Positions 19,645 to 31,903 of a stretch of DNA of 64,000 nucleotides are shown in pieces. Each line of letters opens with the position of its first letter. The first letter of the stretch is position 1. Made by a program: the position numbers and the translations under genes. Under the pieces are notes generated by a model. That model did no database searches. It was not told where the DNA came from and worked only from the letters and a program-made list of their open reading frames with translations. Source of the stretch: Rhynchopus euleeides (taxonomy: Eukaryota; Euglenozoa; Diplonemea; Diplonemida; Diplonemidae); NCBI GenBank assembly GCA_963210315.1, contig OY723250.1:2356001-2420000 (forward strand), written 5' to 3'.

Positions 19645-22600
19645 ATGCGACAATCTTCGAGGCGTGTCGGCGCATTCCTCACCAGCACCCCTGGGGTGTG
19701 GCGGCACGACGCACGCAGCGACAGCTCCGCGGATGCCTTCGGCAAGGGCAGCAGCGGCGACCTCCTCCGCACCGAGGCGCTGACCTCGCAGCTCCCCCTC
19801 CGCAGGCTGCGCTGCGGGGTTGCGGGGCAGCGCCGCTTCCGCTCCTCCGCTGCAGAGACATCCGAGCCGGCGGGGGGCACGCCAGGCGCCCCTGGCGGGG
19901 CGGGGCAGCATCCGGATGCGCAGGAGCTCCAGAAGCTCAAATCAGGCGCGCCTGTCCACCACATCGACATCAGCAACTTCTCTTCTGCAAAAGCCTCGCT
20001 CTCGCGTGCCCTGAAGGAAGCCTCCTTTGTGTGCCTCGACTGTGAGTTCACTGGCCTCTCCCGTGAGAAGCAGCAGGGTCTCGGCGCGCTGCGCAGCGCA
20101 GATCAGCGTTATCAGGAGATCCGCAGAACGCTGCGGGGCAGGGGGCTGACGCGGGACGACGAAGGGAACCGTCGCCAGGGGTTCCTCATCGTGCAGGTGG
20201 GGCTGGCGTGCTTCTCCTGGGATGCGGCGAAGAAGAAGTACGACGTGCAGGCGTACAGCTTCTACCTCTCGCCGCGACCCATCACGAAGGTGACGGGGAA
20301 TGTGAAGGTGGAGCACGACCTCCACTTCGGCTGCCTCGCCTCCGCGCTGTCCTTCCTGTCAACGCATGGTTTCGACTTCAACAAGTGGCTGAACCACGGC
20401 GTGCCTTTCATGAGCCGTGCTGCCTACACAGCAGAGAAGAACCGTGTGCAGAGCAGAGGCCTGGCAGGCATGGGTCTCGGCTCCGGCCTGCTCGCCGACA
20501 TCGAGGAGGCGAAGGGGTTCCTGGATGTGTGGGATGCGGTGCTGATGTCGGGGAAGCCGCTCGTGGGGCACCAGTGCCTGCTGGACATCCTCTACCTGTG
20601 GGAGCAGCTGGAGGGCCCGCTGCCGCGGTCCCTCTCGCAGTTCCTCAGGGCTCTGTCGATGAAGGTCGCCCTCACCATCGACACGAAGCACATCCTGTCG
20701 TCCTACCCAGAGGATATGCTGGTGGCGCTGGAGGCGTGTGCCTCTCGCATCCAGCAGGAGCGTCTGCTGCGGTCGACGGACCTGCTAGTTACGCAGGAGT
20801 CGAGGTGTCGTGAGCTCATTCGTGCTGTGCAGAAGGGCAACGGCCTGAAGGGCCTCCAGCTGCTGGAGGTGTACATCATGCTCGAGCCGCTGGTGCGCGA
20901 TCTGGTTCCCGGCATCGAGGGGGATATCAATGCGCACGACGCAGGGGCGGATGCCTATATGACGGGGGTTGTGTATGCGGCGCTGCACAGCCTGATTCAC
21001 AAATCGTCCAACCCTCCGTCGGCGGACCTTGTGCTGCGCACGCATACCTCAGAGAGCGTCGCCCCGGCAGGCGCCCCTCTTGCGTTTAGCTATGCAAACA
21101 GGCTGCATGTCTTCGCCTCTCCCTTCTCGCTGTACACACTGGGTGCAGTGCCGAAGAGGCAAGATACCCACGGCACAACTGTTGTCGTGTTCCCCCCGCA
21201 CGGCGGGCTTGTGGACTGCAACAGGATCCTGCAGGTATGCCAATGGAAACACCTGTGGGTCCTTCGATCTGTGTGCCAATGCTGTGCCACCTTTTCAGCC
21301 TTTTTGTAAAGCCGGGTCCCTGTTCACTCTCACTTCACTTGCCGTCTCTCTGGCTGCCCACTGAACATCTCTTGTGCAGGTGCTGTCCTCTGTGTGCCCC
21401 TACGCCGACCTCTACTGGATTGAGTACCAGAGAACTGCTGTGGTGAACCTCTACAGACGACCAGGTATGACGGGCAGAGGCTTGCCAAGGCGGCAACACC
21501 GGCGACGGTGCCTGCTTCGCCATGCCCACACACATGGCAGCTCGCCCTTTGCTGCCTTTGCCAGTGCTGCATCTGCCTTACCCACTCGTTTCTTTCTGCT
21601 TCCTCAGGCTCGAATGATGATATTGTCGAGAAGTTTAAGAAGTCTCTCGGATCCTACCGCTGGGCCGTCGTTCCTGCCGTGGAGTACGTCGCAAGCCACC
21701 TCGCCACTGTGCGGCTGAAGCGCAAAAAGCTGCTCGGCCCTAACGGGCAGCCCATCTCCTCCAAGAAGTCGCGCCAGAAGGCACGGCGGCGACAGCTGGC
21801 ATCCCAGCGCAAGAAGTGGCTGGCCCTCATCAGGCGCCGCATCAACGAAGGCACAGAAGTCGAGGACACGCTGCGCGACACGACACGCCTCATGAACCAG
21901 GCACGGCAGCAGAGCGCCCAGCGCCTGACGGAGCTGATGGAGGTGCAGAAGGACCTGAAGCGGCTGCAGGACGTTGAGCGCACCCTACACGCGGAGCTCG
22001 AGAAGCGCAACACCGCGACGGCGACCCTCTCTGAGCTGGAGCTGCGCCACGCAGGGCTCGAGGAGTCGAAGCTGTCCCTGCACCAGGAGCAGGAGGCCCT
22101 CACACGGGAGAAGGACGCCCTCAGCCGTGGCCTGGAGAACTACCGCTCACAGGCAGACTCCCTTCGGGGCCAGGTCGCCGATGCCTTCAAGAAGGTGGAG
22201 CGCCTCGAGCGCCTCCTCTCTGAGGAGCGTGCGAAGACAGATCTTCTCAACTCGACTGTCACTGCTGTGCGGGCGCAGTCCGCGAGGCACCTCTCCGAGC
22301 GGAACAAGGCAGTGCAGCAGCACCAGAAGCTGTCGAAGGAGGTGAAGGACGAGGAGAAGAGGCAGAAGCTGCGCCGCCCCAAGGACCGCCCGGCAGCGAG
22401 CGCTGCGGCCCCCGCGCAGCAGATGCACGACGAGCCGGAGGAGCAGGAGACACACGCGCCTGCAGAGGCGCCGCGTGACAGCGCACCCCCTCCCCCGCAG
22501 CGTGACAGGGAGCGGGAGCCCTCTGTGCGGGATGTGGGTGGCGCCGGCATCGCACCCCCTGCCGGCGGGTCGAAGCTGCACAAGGTGGACGAGATGCGCC

Positions 22601-23223
22601 CCGGGCACTGGACTGTTGCCAATGCGAAGGCGAACACCCAAATCCTGCTGCGTGTCGAGCCGAAGCGCCACCAGGTATGCACGCAGTGCCTCGCGCCATC
22701 CCACCCCACCCACCACGCCACCACCCCCACACGCAGGTGCTGGAGATGAAGGACTGCAAAGGGGCGCGTATTTTCGTGGACGGCACGCTCTCCTCCGCCA
22801 CTTTCACCGGGTGCGAGGATGTGCAGCTATACTGCTGGTCCTTCGTGTCGGAGCCGGGGAAGACGTGGTCTTGGGGTGACACCTCGCGCGTGTCTGGGAC
22901 GAAGATCTTCTACTACGCGTCGGACAAGGCAAGCATCAAGATATACGAGCTGCCGCAGGATAAATGGCCCAGCCAGCACAAGCAGGCACACCTCTATGTG
23001 TCGAAGCGCATGCAGCAGTACCTTGAGGAGAGCGAGAAGCGGCGCAACAAGAATGCAGTCGAAGTGACACGATTCGTCCTGTTGCTTCTGATTATCCTCG
23101 TCATCCTCCAGGTATGCAACGGCACTCCGGCCTCCATGGCGCCAATGAAGCTCAGTACTACTTTCCGTATTGCAGTTTGGGTTAGCTGGCATCACAGAGT
23201 GTCCCCTAGAGTCCACTCCGTGA
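19645..23223 (+). CDS. PARN/PNLDC1-like 3' exonuclease with coiled coil and C-terminal membrane anchor
   Basis: Predicted poly(A)-specific 3'-5' exoribonuclease of the DEDD/CAF1 family. Five exons: 19645-21234, 21380-21464, 21608-22674, 22737-23111, 23176-23223; all introns GTATG...AG; 1054 residues. The nuclease core is at about 110-470: DCEFTGL supplies Asp132 and Glu134, GHQCLLDILY Asp314, and HDAGADAY His431 and Asp436, so the DEDDh set is complete. An Arg/Ser-rich N-terminus may be a targeting signal. After the nuclease comes a long coiled coil (about 590-800), an acidic/proline linker, a Cys/Gly-patterned globular part (about 915-1000), and a hydrophobic VTRFVLLLLIILVILQ segment just before a short tail. 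Human PNLDC1 (piRNA trimming) is also membrane-anchored; PARN itself is not. The start is the first ATG preceding the homologous region; I see no R3H domain. Confidence 0.8.
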
Positions 23224-23739
23224 GAACCAGGCCCGCTATCCTACTCTTTCTCTACATGACACCACACGGTTTCGCTCTCCTCCTTGTTGCGCTGTAAAGG
23301 GTGACACACACAAACACTGGAATACACTGGAAGCCGGAGATTGCGCCTGCTGATACTGAGGCGCAATACCAATATTCGCGAGGCGTTGAAAAGAGCGCGG
23401 AATAGCCGCCGAACGAAAGATGGTGGGAGAGGGGATGCAGCGGGGGCAGCGTCGTCATGCGAGTGGTGCGCAATTACAACATGCTTCAACGAGCATGTTG
23501 TAATTGCGCTCCTGACCTTCGCAGGCTTTCTTCGGCGAGTGATATTGGCACAAGCGTTGGCGAGGCATCACGGATCGGCGACTCTTTTCCGTTGGACAAT
23601 GTTCGACGAGCGGACTGAAGTATACGATAGACCGCTGCACTAGTCCTTTCTCCGTTTCTGAGCGAAAGCCTTCGCACAGAAGTGCAGAAAAGCGAGCCGA
23701 CAACCTGACACAGTTTTGACACAGAGCGAAGTCCCCACA
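23224..23739. repeat. 18-bp perfect hairpin in an imperfect palindrome
   Basis: GCGCAATTACAACATGCT (23468-23485) and its exact complement (23492-23509) surround the 6-nt loop TCAACG. Weaker inverted matches further out (CGCCGAACGAAAG near 23410 with CTTTCTTCGGCG near 23525; CCAATATT near 23370 with GATATTGG near 23540) suggest a foldback of about 300 bp. It lies about 245 bp after the PARN-like stop codon. Confidence 0.65.
23706..23736 (+). repeat. Dispersed motif, copy 1 (TGACACAGTTTTGACACAG..)
   Basis: TGACACAGTTTTGACACAG followed by AGCGAAGTCCCC. Related copies are at 25426, 29689, 39953, 41623 (partial), 43351, 59405 and 62457, all between genes and all in the same orientation as the genes. 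Confidence 0.6.
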
Positions 23740-23946
23740 ATGTCCTACCAAGGGTTCTATCCAACTGTGTGCCCACCCACACCCCCACCACATTATCCAC
23801 AGTCGCTGTCGGCAGCAAGCATCCGCCAGAACCCGCCCCTGAGCAGCGACTCTCTCGATGCGCCCCGCCAGCCCAACAGCCCTGAATCCGCCAGCCCCTT
23901 CCAGTCAGCCGTCCCGCCTGCCCCTCCCCTACAGCAGATTCGTTGA
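23740..23946 (+). CDS. Short proline-rich ORF
   Basis: 68 codons, ATG to TGA, starting MSYQGFYPTVCPPTPPP. The composition is proline/serine-rich without a domain. It begins 4 bp after the first copy of the dispersed TGACACAG motif. It could be a first exon or spurious; I list it because nothing else is supported in the 3.2 kb between the PARN-like gene and NSA2. Confidence 0.2.
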   Translation: MSYQGFYPTVCPPTPPPHYPQSLSAASIRQNPPLSSDSLDAPRQPNSPESASPFQSAVPPAPPLQQIR

Positions 23947-26469
23947 GCCCCAGCCCCCGACGCTGTGGGATGGCTCTTCGCGGGGGTGGGAAATCCCAAA
24001 CGAGGAACGGGGGCGTGGAGGTAGCACGAGTGTGTGTGTGGGGGAGGGAGGGAGTGGCGTAGGGGTGTGGTGAATCGAATCGCTCTCAAGGTCAGCGTGA
24101 GTGGAAGGTATTTGAAAAGGGAAGAATCTGCGTCTCTGGAGGAAGGGGGAAGGCGTGCGGGAGGGGTGGGGAGTGGAGGAGGGGCGGGGGGGGCTGTCTG
24201 CCCAAAGAGAAGGGTATTACTGTCGCCCTTCGGGGCAACGTTGTGTGTGTCCGAAGTAAGCCCCCCCCCCCCCCCCACCTCCACCCCTTCCCAAAAAAAT
24301 GTGCAGTTTTAAACTGCAGCTGCTGTGATGATGCTGCAACATCTGGCAAGGTAATTGATCAAGGAAACGGTGTTGGGGGTCAGGGGGGGGGGGGACATGG
24401 GTCTGTACACTTTTTTGTAAAACGGTCCGTGCGATGATGCCTTTGTCTGTCCCAATGCAAGGGGGTGTGCTGTGTATTTTACTGAAAAATGATGCTGCAA
24501 ATTTGCTGCCCGTGGCCTGTGACAGTGTGTGCAGATTCTTTACTGCGCGGGGGGTGGGGGGATGAGAAGCGGGGGGGGGGGGGGGGGCTGTGATGTCTTC
24601 GCGGTGTCTCAGGTGTGTGTCGAACCGTGTCACCTTTTCAACCTTTTTGTGGGGCACACTTGCACACACTGGTCACCCTTCTCACCGTTCAGTGTTCTGG
24701 ATTGCTAGAGCGAAGCCGTTCCATCGGGAGGGAGGGGGTGGTGGTGTGACAGTCTGCCATGCGAATGATTCCACCAGCCAGAATGTGGCAAACAACCTGT
24801 CGCCGCACACCGCACTTCCGCATTCCGGATTTCTTTCGACCACCCACTGCAAGATGGTGCGGACGGGTTGATCTGAGGGGTCTCTCCTACCCTCTGTCTC
24901 GCTGTGTGTCGTTTTGAAAACACTTCTTTTGAGCAGGAGTTCTTCGAGAACATTTCCCCTCGTCTGTGGTGGTTTCAGTATCCGCAAAAGTGACTGGACA
25001 GGCCTGATGGCACGCAAAGTCACATGCAAACGACCAGGGTACGGCACATCCTCCTCAGCGATGCACATTCTTTGTAGATGATTTTTTTAACGTGTTCAGT
25101 GATCCAGCTCTGTGCTCCATCCCAGCAGCTGCGACCATCCACCCTTTGAACACGCCAGGGATGTTTCGTCCTCACACATGTTCTCCTGGCCGCACGGTGG
25201 CATTGCCTTGTGCCGCCTCTTCCTGGCGGAGAGTGATGAGGGGGTTTTGTACAGTTGCCGACTCAGCACAACCCCTCCCCTCCCCCTTCCCCCCTCTCTG
25301 CGACCCTCTATATGGGTGCACGCTCTGAAGGGCATTGTTTCAAGAGGGAAGCCTTCCTCTCTGAACTGCAGAAAAGTCAAGCGCGCCGCCCGAGCAATAA
25401 GCCTCTGCCCATCAGGTGGTCATTCTGACACAGTTTGGCACGGAGTCAACACCTGCCCCCGCACCCCACCCCGCCCCCGCCCCTTCGTGTGTCTCGATTC
25501 GTGCCCCAATGCTGCAGTGAAGAAAGCCTGCAAATCCATCATCTGGCCTCCTTGAGTCCTTCGTTTCATTACGATTCCCGCTAACTACAACCGACAGGGG
25601 TGGTTCAAGGCAGGGAGGGGGGTGAGGGAGGGCGGGGTCCTGGGAGGGAGGGGTTTTTTTGTGGTTTGTCGCGGTTCGCTTGGTTTTGTCGGTTGTGGGG
25701 TGGTGGGACCGAATCCCGACCCCCCCGACGTCGTACAACAGTCTGGCACTTGCCATGTGGCTAACACCGACACCCCCTCCCCTCGCGGAAAGGAGTTCGG
25801 AGCGTTTTACGTCTGTTTTACATTTGCTGTGCATGATTCAACTCCCCCGTACCCCGCGCCCTGAAGTGCAGAAGATGCGTTGTTTGCGTCTGTATCCCTT
25901 CCCCCCAGGTCAGGCAGCCAGAGGCAGCAGCTGCCTCTGAACAACGAGCGGACTCGTAAAGTAAAAGGGGAAGGTTGTCAATGCTCGGAGTATAAAACGT
26001 TGCAAGAGGGGCTCGAAGAAGGGCATGAGAGCCACCCTCCCCTGGCTGGCCGACAGCAGGTGAACTGTGCAGGCTCCCGAGACACGGGTGGCAAGGCGGA
26101 GCTTCAATAATTTCTTCCATTTTTGAGAGTTCAGTGGACCAACTGTGGAGGCTTTCTGTGCATTGTTGTTGGGTGTTGCATGCGGTTCCTGTTCACCATT
26201 AGTCTGCTTTGCGGTGTTTTTGTTCCAACAAGACAGCCGTGTCGCAGTGTGTGTAGTGTATTGGTTTCTTGTCACGAAGGGTTCGCCCAACCACACCCCT
26301 CCCGCCCACCCTGACACTCGACATCCCCCTTCATATCTTCCCACTCACCACCCTGTGACAGATACAGTGTACACATACACATCACCCTCATCAGGGCGCG
26401 ACACACGACCTTTGTGAAGGTCGACTTCATTTAGGAGTTCGCTGCGAATTCTGAAGAAAGTTCAGCACA
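23947..26469. other. Long intergenic region, simple-sequence rich
   Basis: No gene recognised. It contains a 16-C run (24261-24276), a 17-G run (24571-24587), many GGGAGG tracts and dispersed-motif copy 2 (25426-25447). Confidence 0.4.
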
Positions 26470-27896
26470 ATGCCTCAGAACGAGCACATTGAGCTGGCGC
26501 GCAAGCGCTATGGTTACAGGCTCGATCACTTTGAGCGACAGTATGTGCCCTAGCCTTCTTTGCTGCCCTGCCGAGCCGTGCCTGCCTGTTGCCGCACCAC
26601 CCCCCCCCCCCTCCACACACACACGACATCCTTCTCTCTCTGCCCACAGGAGGAAGAAGGAGGCGCGTCAGGTGCACAAACGATCGGCCATGCTCCAGAA
26701 GGTGACGGGTGGCAAGGCGAAGCGTGCACACAAGGCGCGTTACCAGGAGAAGGTTGAGCTGCGGAAAAAAATCAAGGCGCATGAGGAGAAGCAGAGCTCT
26801 GAGAAGAAGGCGGAGACGGGGCCCAAGCACGCCGTCCCCGCGTTCATCATGGACCGTGAGAATGTGGACCGCGCGAAGATTCTGTCCAATACACTGAAGC
26901 AGAAGCGCAAGGAGAAGGCCGGCAAGTGGGATGTGCCGATCCCGAAGGTGAAGGCCATGACTGAGGACCAGATGTTCAAGGTGGTGAAAACCGGGCAGAG
27001 GAGAACATCGCAGTGGTATGGAATCACCCCACCAGCCCCAGCAGATCGGGGAAAAGGGTTCTGATGAGGGGTTTATTCTGTGGCGAAGCGCCAGCACAAC
27101 AAACAACAGTTCATGATCAGCCTGGAAGAGAAAGTCTGGAGAACCCCACCCTCTCTGCCTCTGTCACACCCTAACACCCCTGTGCAGGAAGCGTATGATC
27201 AACAAGGCAACGTACGTCGGTGAGAACTTCACGCGTAAGTCACCGAAGTACGAGCGTTTCATCCGCCCGATGGCACTGCGGTATGTCCCTCCTTCGGCAC
27301 CTTTTCCAGCTCTCTGCAGCCTGCCTTCACCACACGCCTCCGAAGCCCGGGGCGCCGCACGCCGCACCCTCTTGTTTCCTCAGTTTGGGCGAAGATGCAG
27401 TTCTTCCAAGCACTTTTGTTGTTCTTATTCTGTCTCTGCAAGCATGCCTTCCCAAAACCTATTCCCCACCCCCCCCTTTTCCTGTTCAGATTCAAGAAGG
27501 CGCACGTGACCCACCCTGAGCTGAAGACTACTTTCTATCTCCCGATCATCGGTGTGAAGAAGAACCCCCAGAGCAGGATGTACACCACGCTGGGTGTCAT
27601 CACAAAGGGTACCGTTGTGGAGGTGAACACGAGCGAGCTGGGTCTTGTGACGCCGGGCGGTAAGGTATGGTGACATGGTGACATGCAGCAATGCATCAGG
27701 GTCCTGTCGATACGTGACCCCATTGCACTATCGTTTTTCCTCCAATGCACCCGGCTGCGCTGTGTTCTGGATGACCACAGCATGGTACCACACCCTCACC
27801 CTCTCTACTCTCTCACAGGTCGTGTGGGGAAAGTACGCGCAGGTGACGAACAACCCCGAAAACGACGGCTGCATAAATGCGGTTCTGCTGGTCTAA
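26470..27896 (+). CDS. NSA2: Ribosome biogenesis protein NSA2
   Basis: NSA2 (TINP1) is a nucleolar factor of pre-60S ribosome assembly, acting in 27S rRNA processing. Five exons: 26470-26540, 26650-27015, 27188-27280, 27490-27664, 27819-27896; each join restores the family sequence (for example QWKRM across intron 2, MALRFKKAH across intron 3, [11 protein letters not shown] across intron 4). The product is 260 residues, the length of the human protein. It starts [19 protein letters not shown] and ends with the family signature [15 protein letters not shown]. The basic N-terminal third and an S8e-like C-terminal fold ([16 protein letters not shown]) are intact. Intron lengths are 109, 172, 209 and 154 bp, with donors GTATGT, GTATGG, GTATGT and GTATGG. 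The identification is unambiguous. Confidence 0.97.
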
Positions 27897-30150
27897 TCTC
27901 CTCCCCGGCATGTCTTTGGAGTTCACGGGACTCCAAGACGCCTCTCTCTTCTGTGTCAAAAATATAACATGCAACCGCAACGAGACGAGACGAGTGGGCC
28001 CGCTTCCCAACCGTCACCCCACACGCCCCCCCCCCCTCGCTGTGCCTCCCCTGGTGGTGGTGCCGTTTGGGTTGTGTTTGCCTGAGTCATGCTCCCCCTG
28101 CACAGCGGCCGTTGTCTGCCGCGACAAGGCAACCCCCACAGCACACTGCAAGCCATGGGCCCACCAGGGACAGGCTCGCACCAACGGGTGGAATCCCCTT
28201 GGTGTATGGGTAGGGGGGGTAGAGCTGTGTGTAGCTCTTCCCTGTATCCCTGGGGGGGCAAGTGCTTTCGCAGTTCAGTTCCGGGAAAAAGGTTTCTGCA
28301 CGAGGGGGTGTGGAAGGAGAAGAGCTAAGCCCCTCCCTCCCCCCGGGCGGTCCAGCGATGTCTCCCTCTTCGCTTCTGACACGGAGGCGGCGGGTGGCGG
28401 TGAGGCGAATCAAAAAATGGTGCAAAAACAGAATTACGCAGCGATACTCTTTGTGCACACTGTACTGTGGAAGTGGCTGACGCGCATTCATTTCCCAGCA
28501 AAGAGGGTTCCGGGAGGGTGGGGGTGGTGCGGTTTGGGTCTCTGAAGATCAGGTGGTGTGTTGTGATTCGTCTTCGGGTCATGTCTCGCAGTGAGCGTGC
28601 CGTGCCCCCCTCCCCCCCTGCGCGAATCAAACACCACGGGGCAGCAGCGGCGTGTTGCCATTTTGGGGGGTGTGTGCATCTTTGTGTGTCTGGGGATTTT
28701 TATTTTTGCGGCTGGGATTCCGGGGTTCCCCCCCCCCCCTCTCCCTCTCCCCCGGAGACACTCCCTTTGTCCGGATCATCATTGAATTACATTTTTTCCG
28801 TCCGTTTCTTCTTTTTCATCTTTTTTTTTACATTTGTGTGTAGAACGCAGAAATGCCCCACTCCGCCCTACCCACCCTCCCCCCTTTGCCAGTGTGTGCA
28901 ACGCCTTGCTGCCCCAGGAGACGGCGCTGCCTGCTGACATCCCAAGAGCTGTTGTTTCGGCTTGCCGGGGCGGGGGGTGGGGAGGGGGTGGCGGAAGCCC
29001 CTAGGTCAGCTCCCCAGTGCCATCTCTTGTCTGTCGCCGGCCTCTGTCTTTCTTTCTCGCTAACCCTGTTTTTCTTTTACTGCACGACAGCAATCATCAC
29101 GGAGAAGGCGTGGGTTTGGGTGGGGTGTGCGGTATATATCTCGTCCCCCCCTTTGTGCCGTTTGTGTTTAGTCCATATCTTTACGCAACGAGAGGGGGTG
29201 TCGCCCTGTTTTGCCGCCTTCTGTGTTCTTTGTGTCCTGGAGGGTGGTATGGCACCACCGTGTGTTGTTTTTTTTAGCGCAGTCTGACAGATCTTCGGTG
29301 TGGGGTGGACTGTTTCACGCACCTTGTTCATCATGCATTTGTGCTCTGCTTCCTCACGAACCACCTGGCACCAACCTTCGGCGGGACGTGAGTGGACCAA
29401 GTGTCACTGGCACAGTCGAAAAAAATCTCACGTGTTACTGTGAGTGTGATAGTGTCGGCGCAACAACAAAGAGACAGAAATTTTGAACACGGCAAAAAAG
29501 GAATAGGTCAACAGATCAAAATGCAAGGAATGCTTGTTTTCCCCCCCGACCCCACCCATCCCACCCAACGTCATGTCGAATATCATGTCAATACGGCGTG
29601 TGCAAAGGAACACACACATTGCCAAAGGCCACACAAGTTGTGCACCAACCCAGGGTGGGGGAGCAGCAATTTTAACTGTGCCACGCACTGACACAGTTTG
29701 GCACAGAGCGACGCCCCCTCGACCTACAATACTGGCGGGTGGGTTGGGCAGGGCTGTGCATCCGGCATGACGGCGTTTTCCGCAAACGTGGCCATGCCTT
29801 TGATGTCTTCTTGGGGGGGGGGGGGGGGGTGGAGGTGGGGGGGAGGGGGTTCTTTTTTTTTTCCATCCATCATTGCCTTGAGCTCTCTCAGAGCCTAGTC
29901 GCACCCTTCCCTCCAGTGAGGGTGGGCCGAGCGCGAGAACCGAGAACGGAACCTCGCCCCCCAAAAAAACCCCCCCCCCCCCCCACCCCCCAACTGTTTT
30001 ACTTTACTTTTGAGCAGGCATTTGCAGCACCCTGCATCCCAACGACATTGCCCACCGCACCCACACACGCAGGGCTCATCGCAGGAATCTGTGAGTTGGG
30101 GAGGGGGGAGGCCGTGGGTGTGAGTGTTGTTGTGCGGGGCAGCCCTCCCC
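27897..30150. other. Intergenic region without recognised gene
   Basis: Short frames only. It contains dispersed-motif copy 3 (29689-29718), a 17-G run (29813-29829) and a 15-C run (29970-29984) shortly before the metacaspase start. Confidence 0.4.
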
Positions 30151-31903
30151 ATGATGAACGTTGCTGCAGCCCCGGGGTTCCGGGTGCAGAGCTTCGTGCC
30201 GGGGGCCGGGGGTGGCCCCGCCCCGGCGCACACCCCTGCACACGGCACGGTCTCTGCGATGTACGGCAGCGCGGCACCCGCACCCGGAGGGTACCCTGCT
30301 GCCCAGCAGCAGGGCTACTACGCACACGCACCCTCACCGCCGGTGTCCCCGCGTGCTGGCGGGGTGTACCACCAGCCTCCGTATGCGGGGCACCCGCAGC
30401 AGCATCCACCGATGTTCGCACACCCGCACCCACACCCGCAGCAGCAGCTGACGTTCCCACCGTCGCCCACGACACCCAGGACCCCTGCCACTGGGCAGGG
30501 CATGTATGTAGGGAGCCCCGGGCGTGGTGCGGTTGCGCCTCATGCCCAGACGCCCTCCACAAACGCTTCCAACACTTCCAACGCCAAGGTGGTGACTGTC
30601 GTCTCTGCCGAGACGGGTGAGGCGCAGAACTTCCGCCTCTGCGCAGGTGAGCATGGGGACAACGTGCGTGCTGCCATCCGTGGGGCGTTTGGCATATCGG
30701 AGTCCACACCGATGGCACTGAGGGACCAGTCGGGTGTCAACGTGGTGTTGGGGTATCCCAGCGTGACGGAGGGTGGGCGGTATGAGCTTGTCGTGCGCAG
30801 CAGTGTGGCTCCAGCGCAGCAGGCGCAGCCGCAGCCGCAGTCGCAGCCGTCCCCCGCACCCACGCTGCATCAGGTGCACAACATGCCGAGCGGCGCGTCT
30901 TCAGAGGGGCCGCCTGCAGCACCCGTGTCCACCCACAGTGTGAAGTACCAAGAGAGCGTCACGACACGCCCACCGACAGCTGACCCCACAGGGAGTGCGC
31001 TGACGACTGGCCCGAAGAACCGGCGGCACTCGCAGGCGAACCCGATCCCGGGTGGGACCAAGGCGCTGCTGATCGGTGCGAGCTACGTCGGGCAGAAGGA
31101 GGCGCTCCCTGCGAGCCTCGAGTCTGTGAAGGCGGTGCGCGCTTGGCTGAGCGAAGCGGGGTTCCACGGGCAGCACCTCGTGCTGACGGACGAGAACCCC
31201 TCCGATGCAGCACACCTCCCGACGCGTGAGAACATCCTGCGTGCGTTGTCGTGGTTGGTGCAGGGTGCCAAGTCAGGCGACTCCCTCTTCCTGCACTTCG
31301 CGGGCCACGGTGTGGAGGTGCGCCACGACAGCGACGGCAGCTACGACGAGGCACTGCTGCCTGTTGATTTCCGTGCGTCGCGCCCATTCCAAGTTGTGCG
31401 CCAGACAGAGGTGCAGACCAACCTTGTCGAAAAGCTGCCGTACGGCTGCAAGCTGACTATCGTGTGCGACTGTGCCCACTCCGGCGGCATGCTGGAGCTG
31501 CCCTTTGCGCTGCGCTGCAAGAAGGATGGAAACCTCGAGTGGCGCGAGAAGCTGGGCTTCCCGGAGTCCGACTCGCAGGGTGAGGTTGTTATGGTCAGCG
31601 GGTGGCGCGGCGACCAGACAACAGACTCTTCCGTGAATGCGCTGTCCGAAGCGTTCCTCAGCGCGATGGGGAAGGACTCGAATGCGACTTATGAAGCGCT
31701 GGTGCTGTCTCTGAAGTCATTCCTCTACCAGAAGACTGGGCCGGGTTACCAGGTTCCACGCATCAGCAGCAACAGACGGTTTACAGGCAACGACGTATGT
31801 CATTCAATTCACCAACACGATGATGTGTCTTTTCCACGTGACTCCGCAGCCTTGCCTCTCACACGCCCTCACTTCACAGCGCTTCTACATCGCGACGGAC
31901 TAA
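30151..31903 (+). CDS. Type I metacaspase-like protein, predicted catalytically inactive
   Basis: Two exons (30151-31794, 31880-31903; intron GTATGT...CAG), 555 residues. The C-terminal join adds RFYIATD before TAA. Residues 1-145 are Pro/Gln/His/Gly-rich, as in the prodomain of type I metacaspases. About 150-220 is a beta-grasp-like region (VVTVVSAETGEAQNF...). The caspase-fold domain runs from about 300 (GTKALLIGASYVGQKEAL) to the end. The histidine of the dyad is present (HFAGHG, His386). The cysteine site, normally D-x-C-H-S-G, reads DCAHSG: the residue before HSG is Ala442, with Cys441 one place earlier. Other family landmarks (LPYGCKLTIV, SGWRGDQTTDSS) are intact. The start is the first ATG of a tandem ATG pair. 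Gene-model confidence is high; loss of peptidase activity is inference. Confidence 0.88.
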
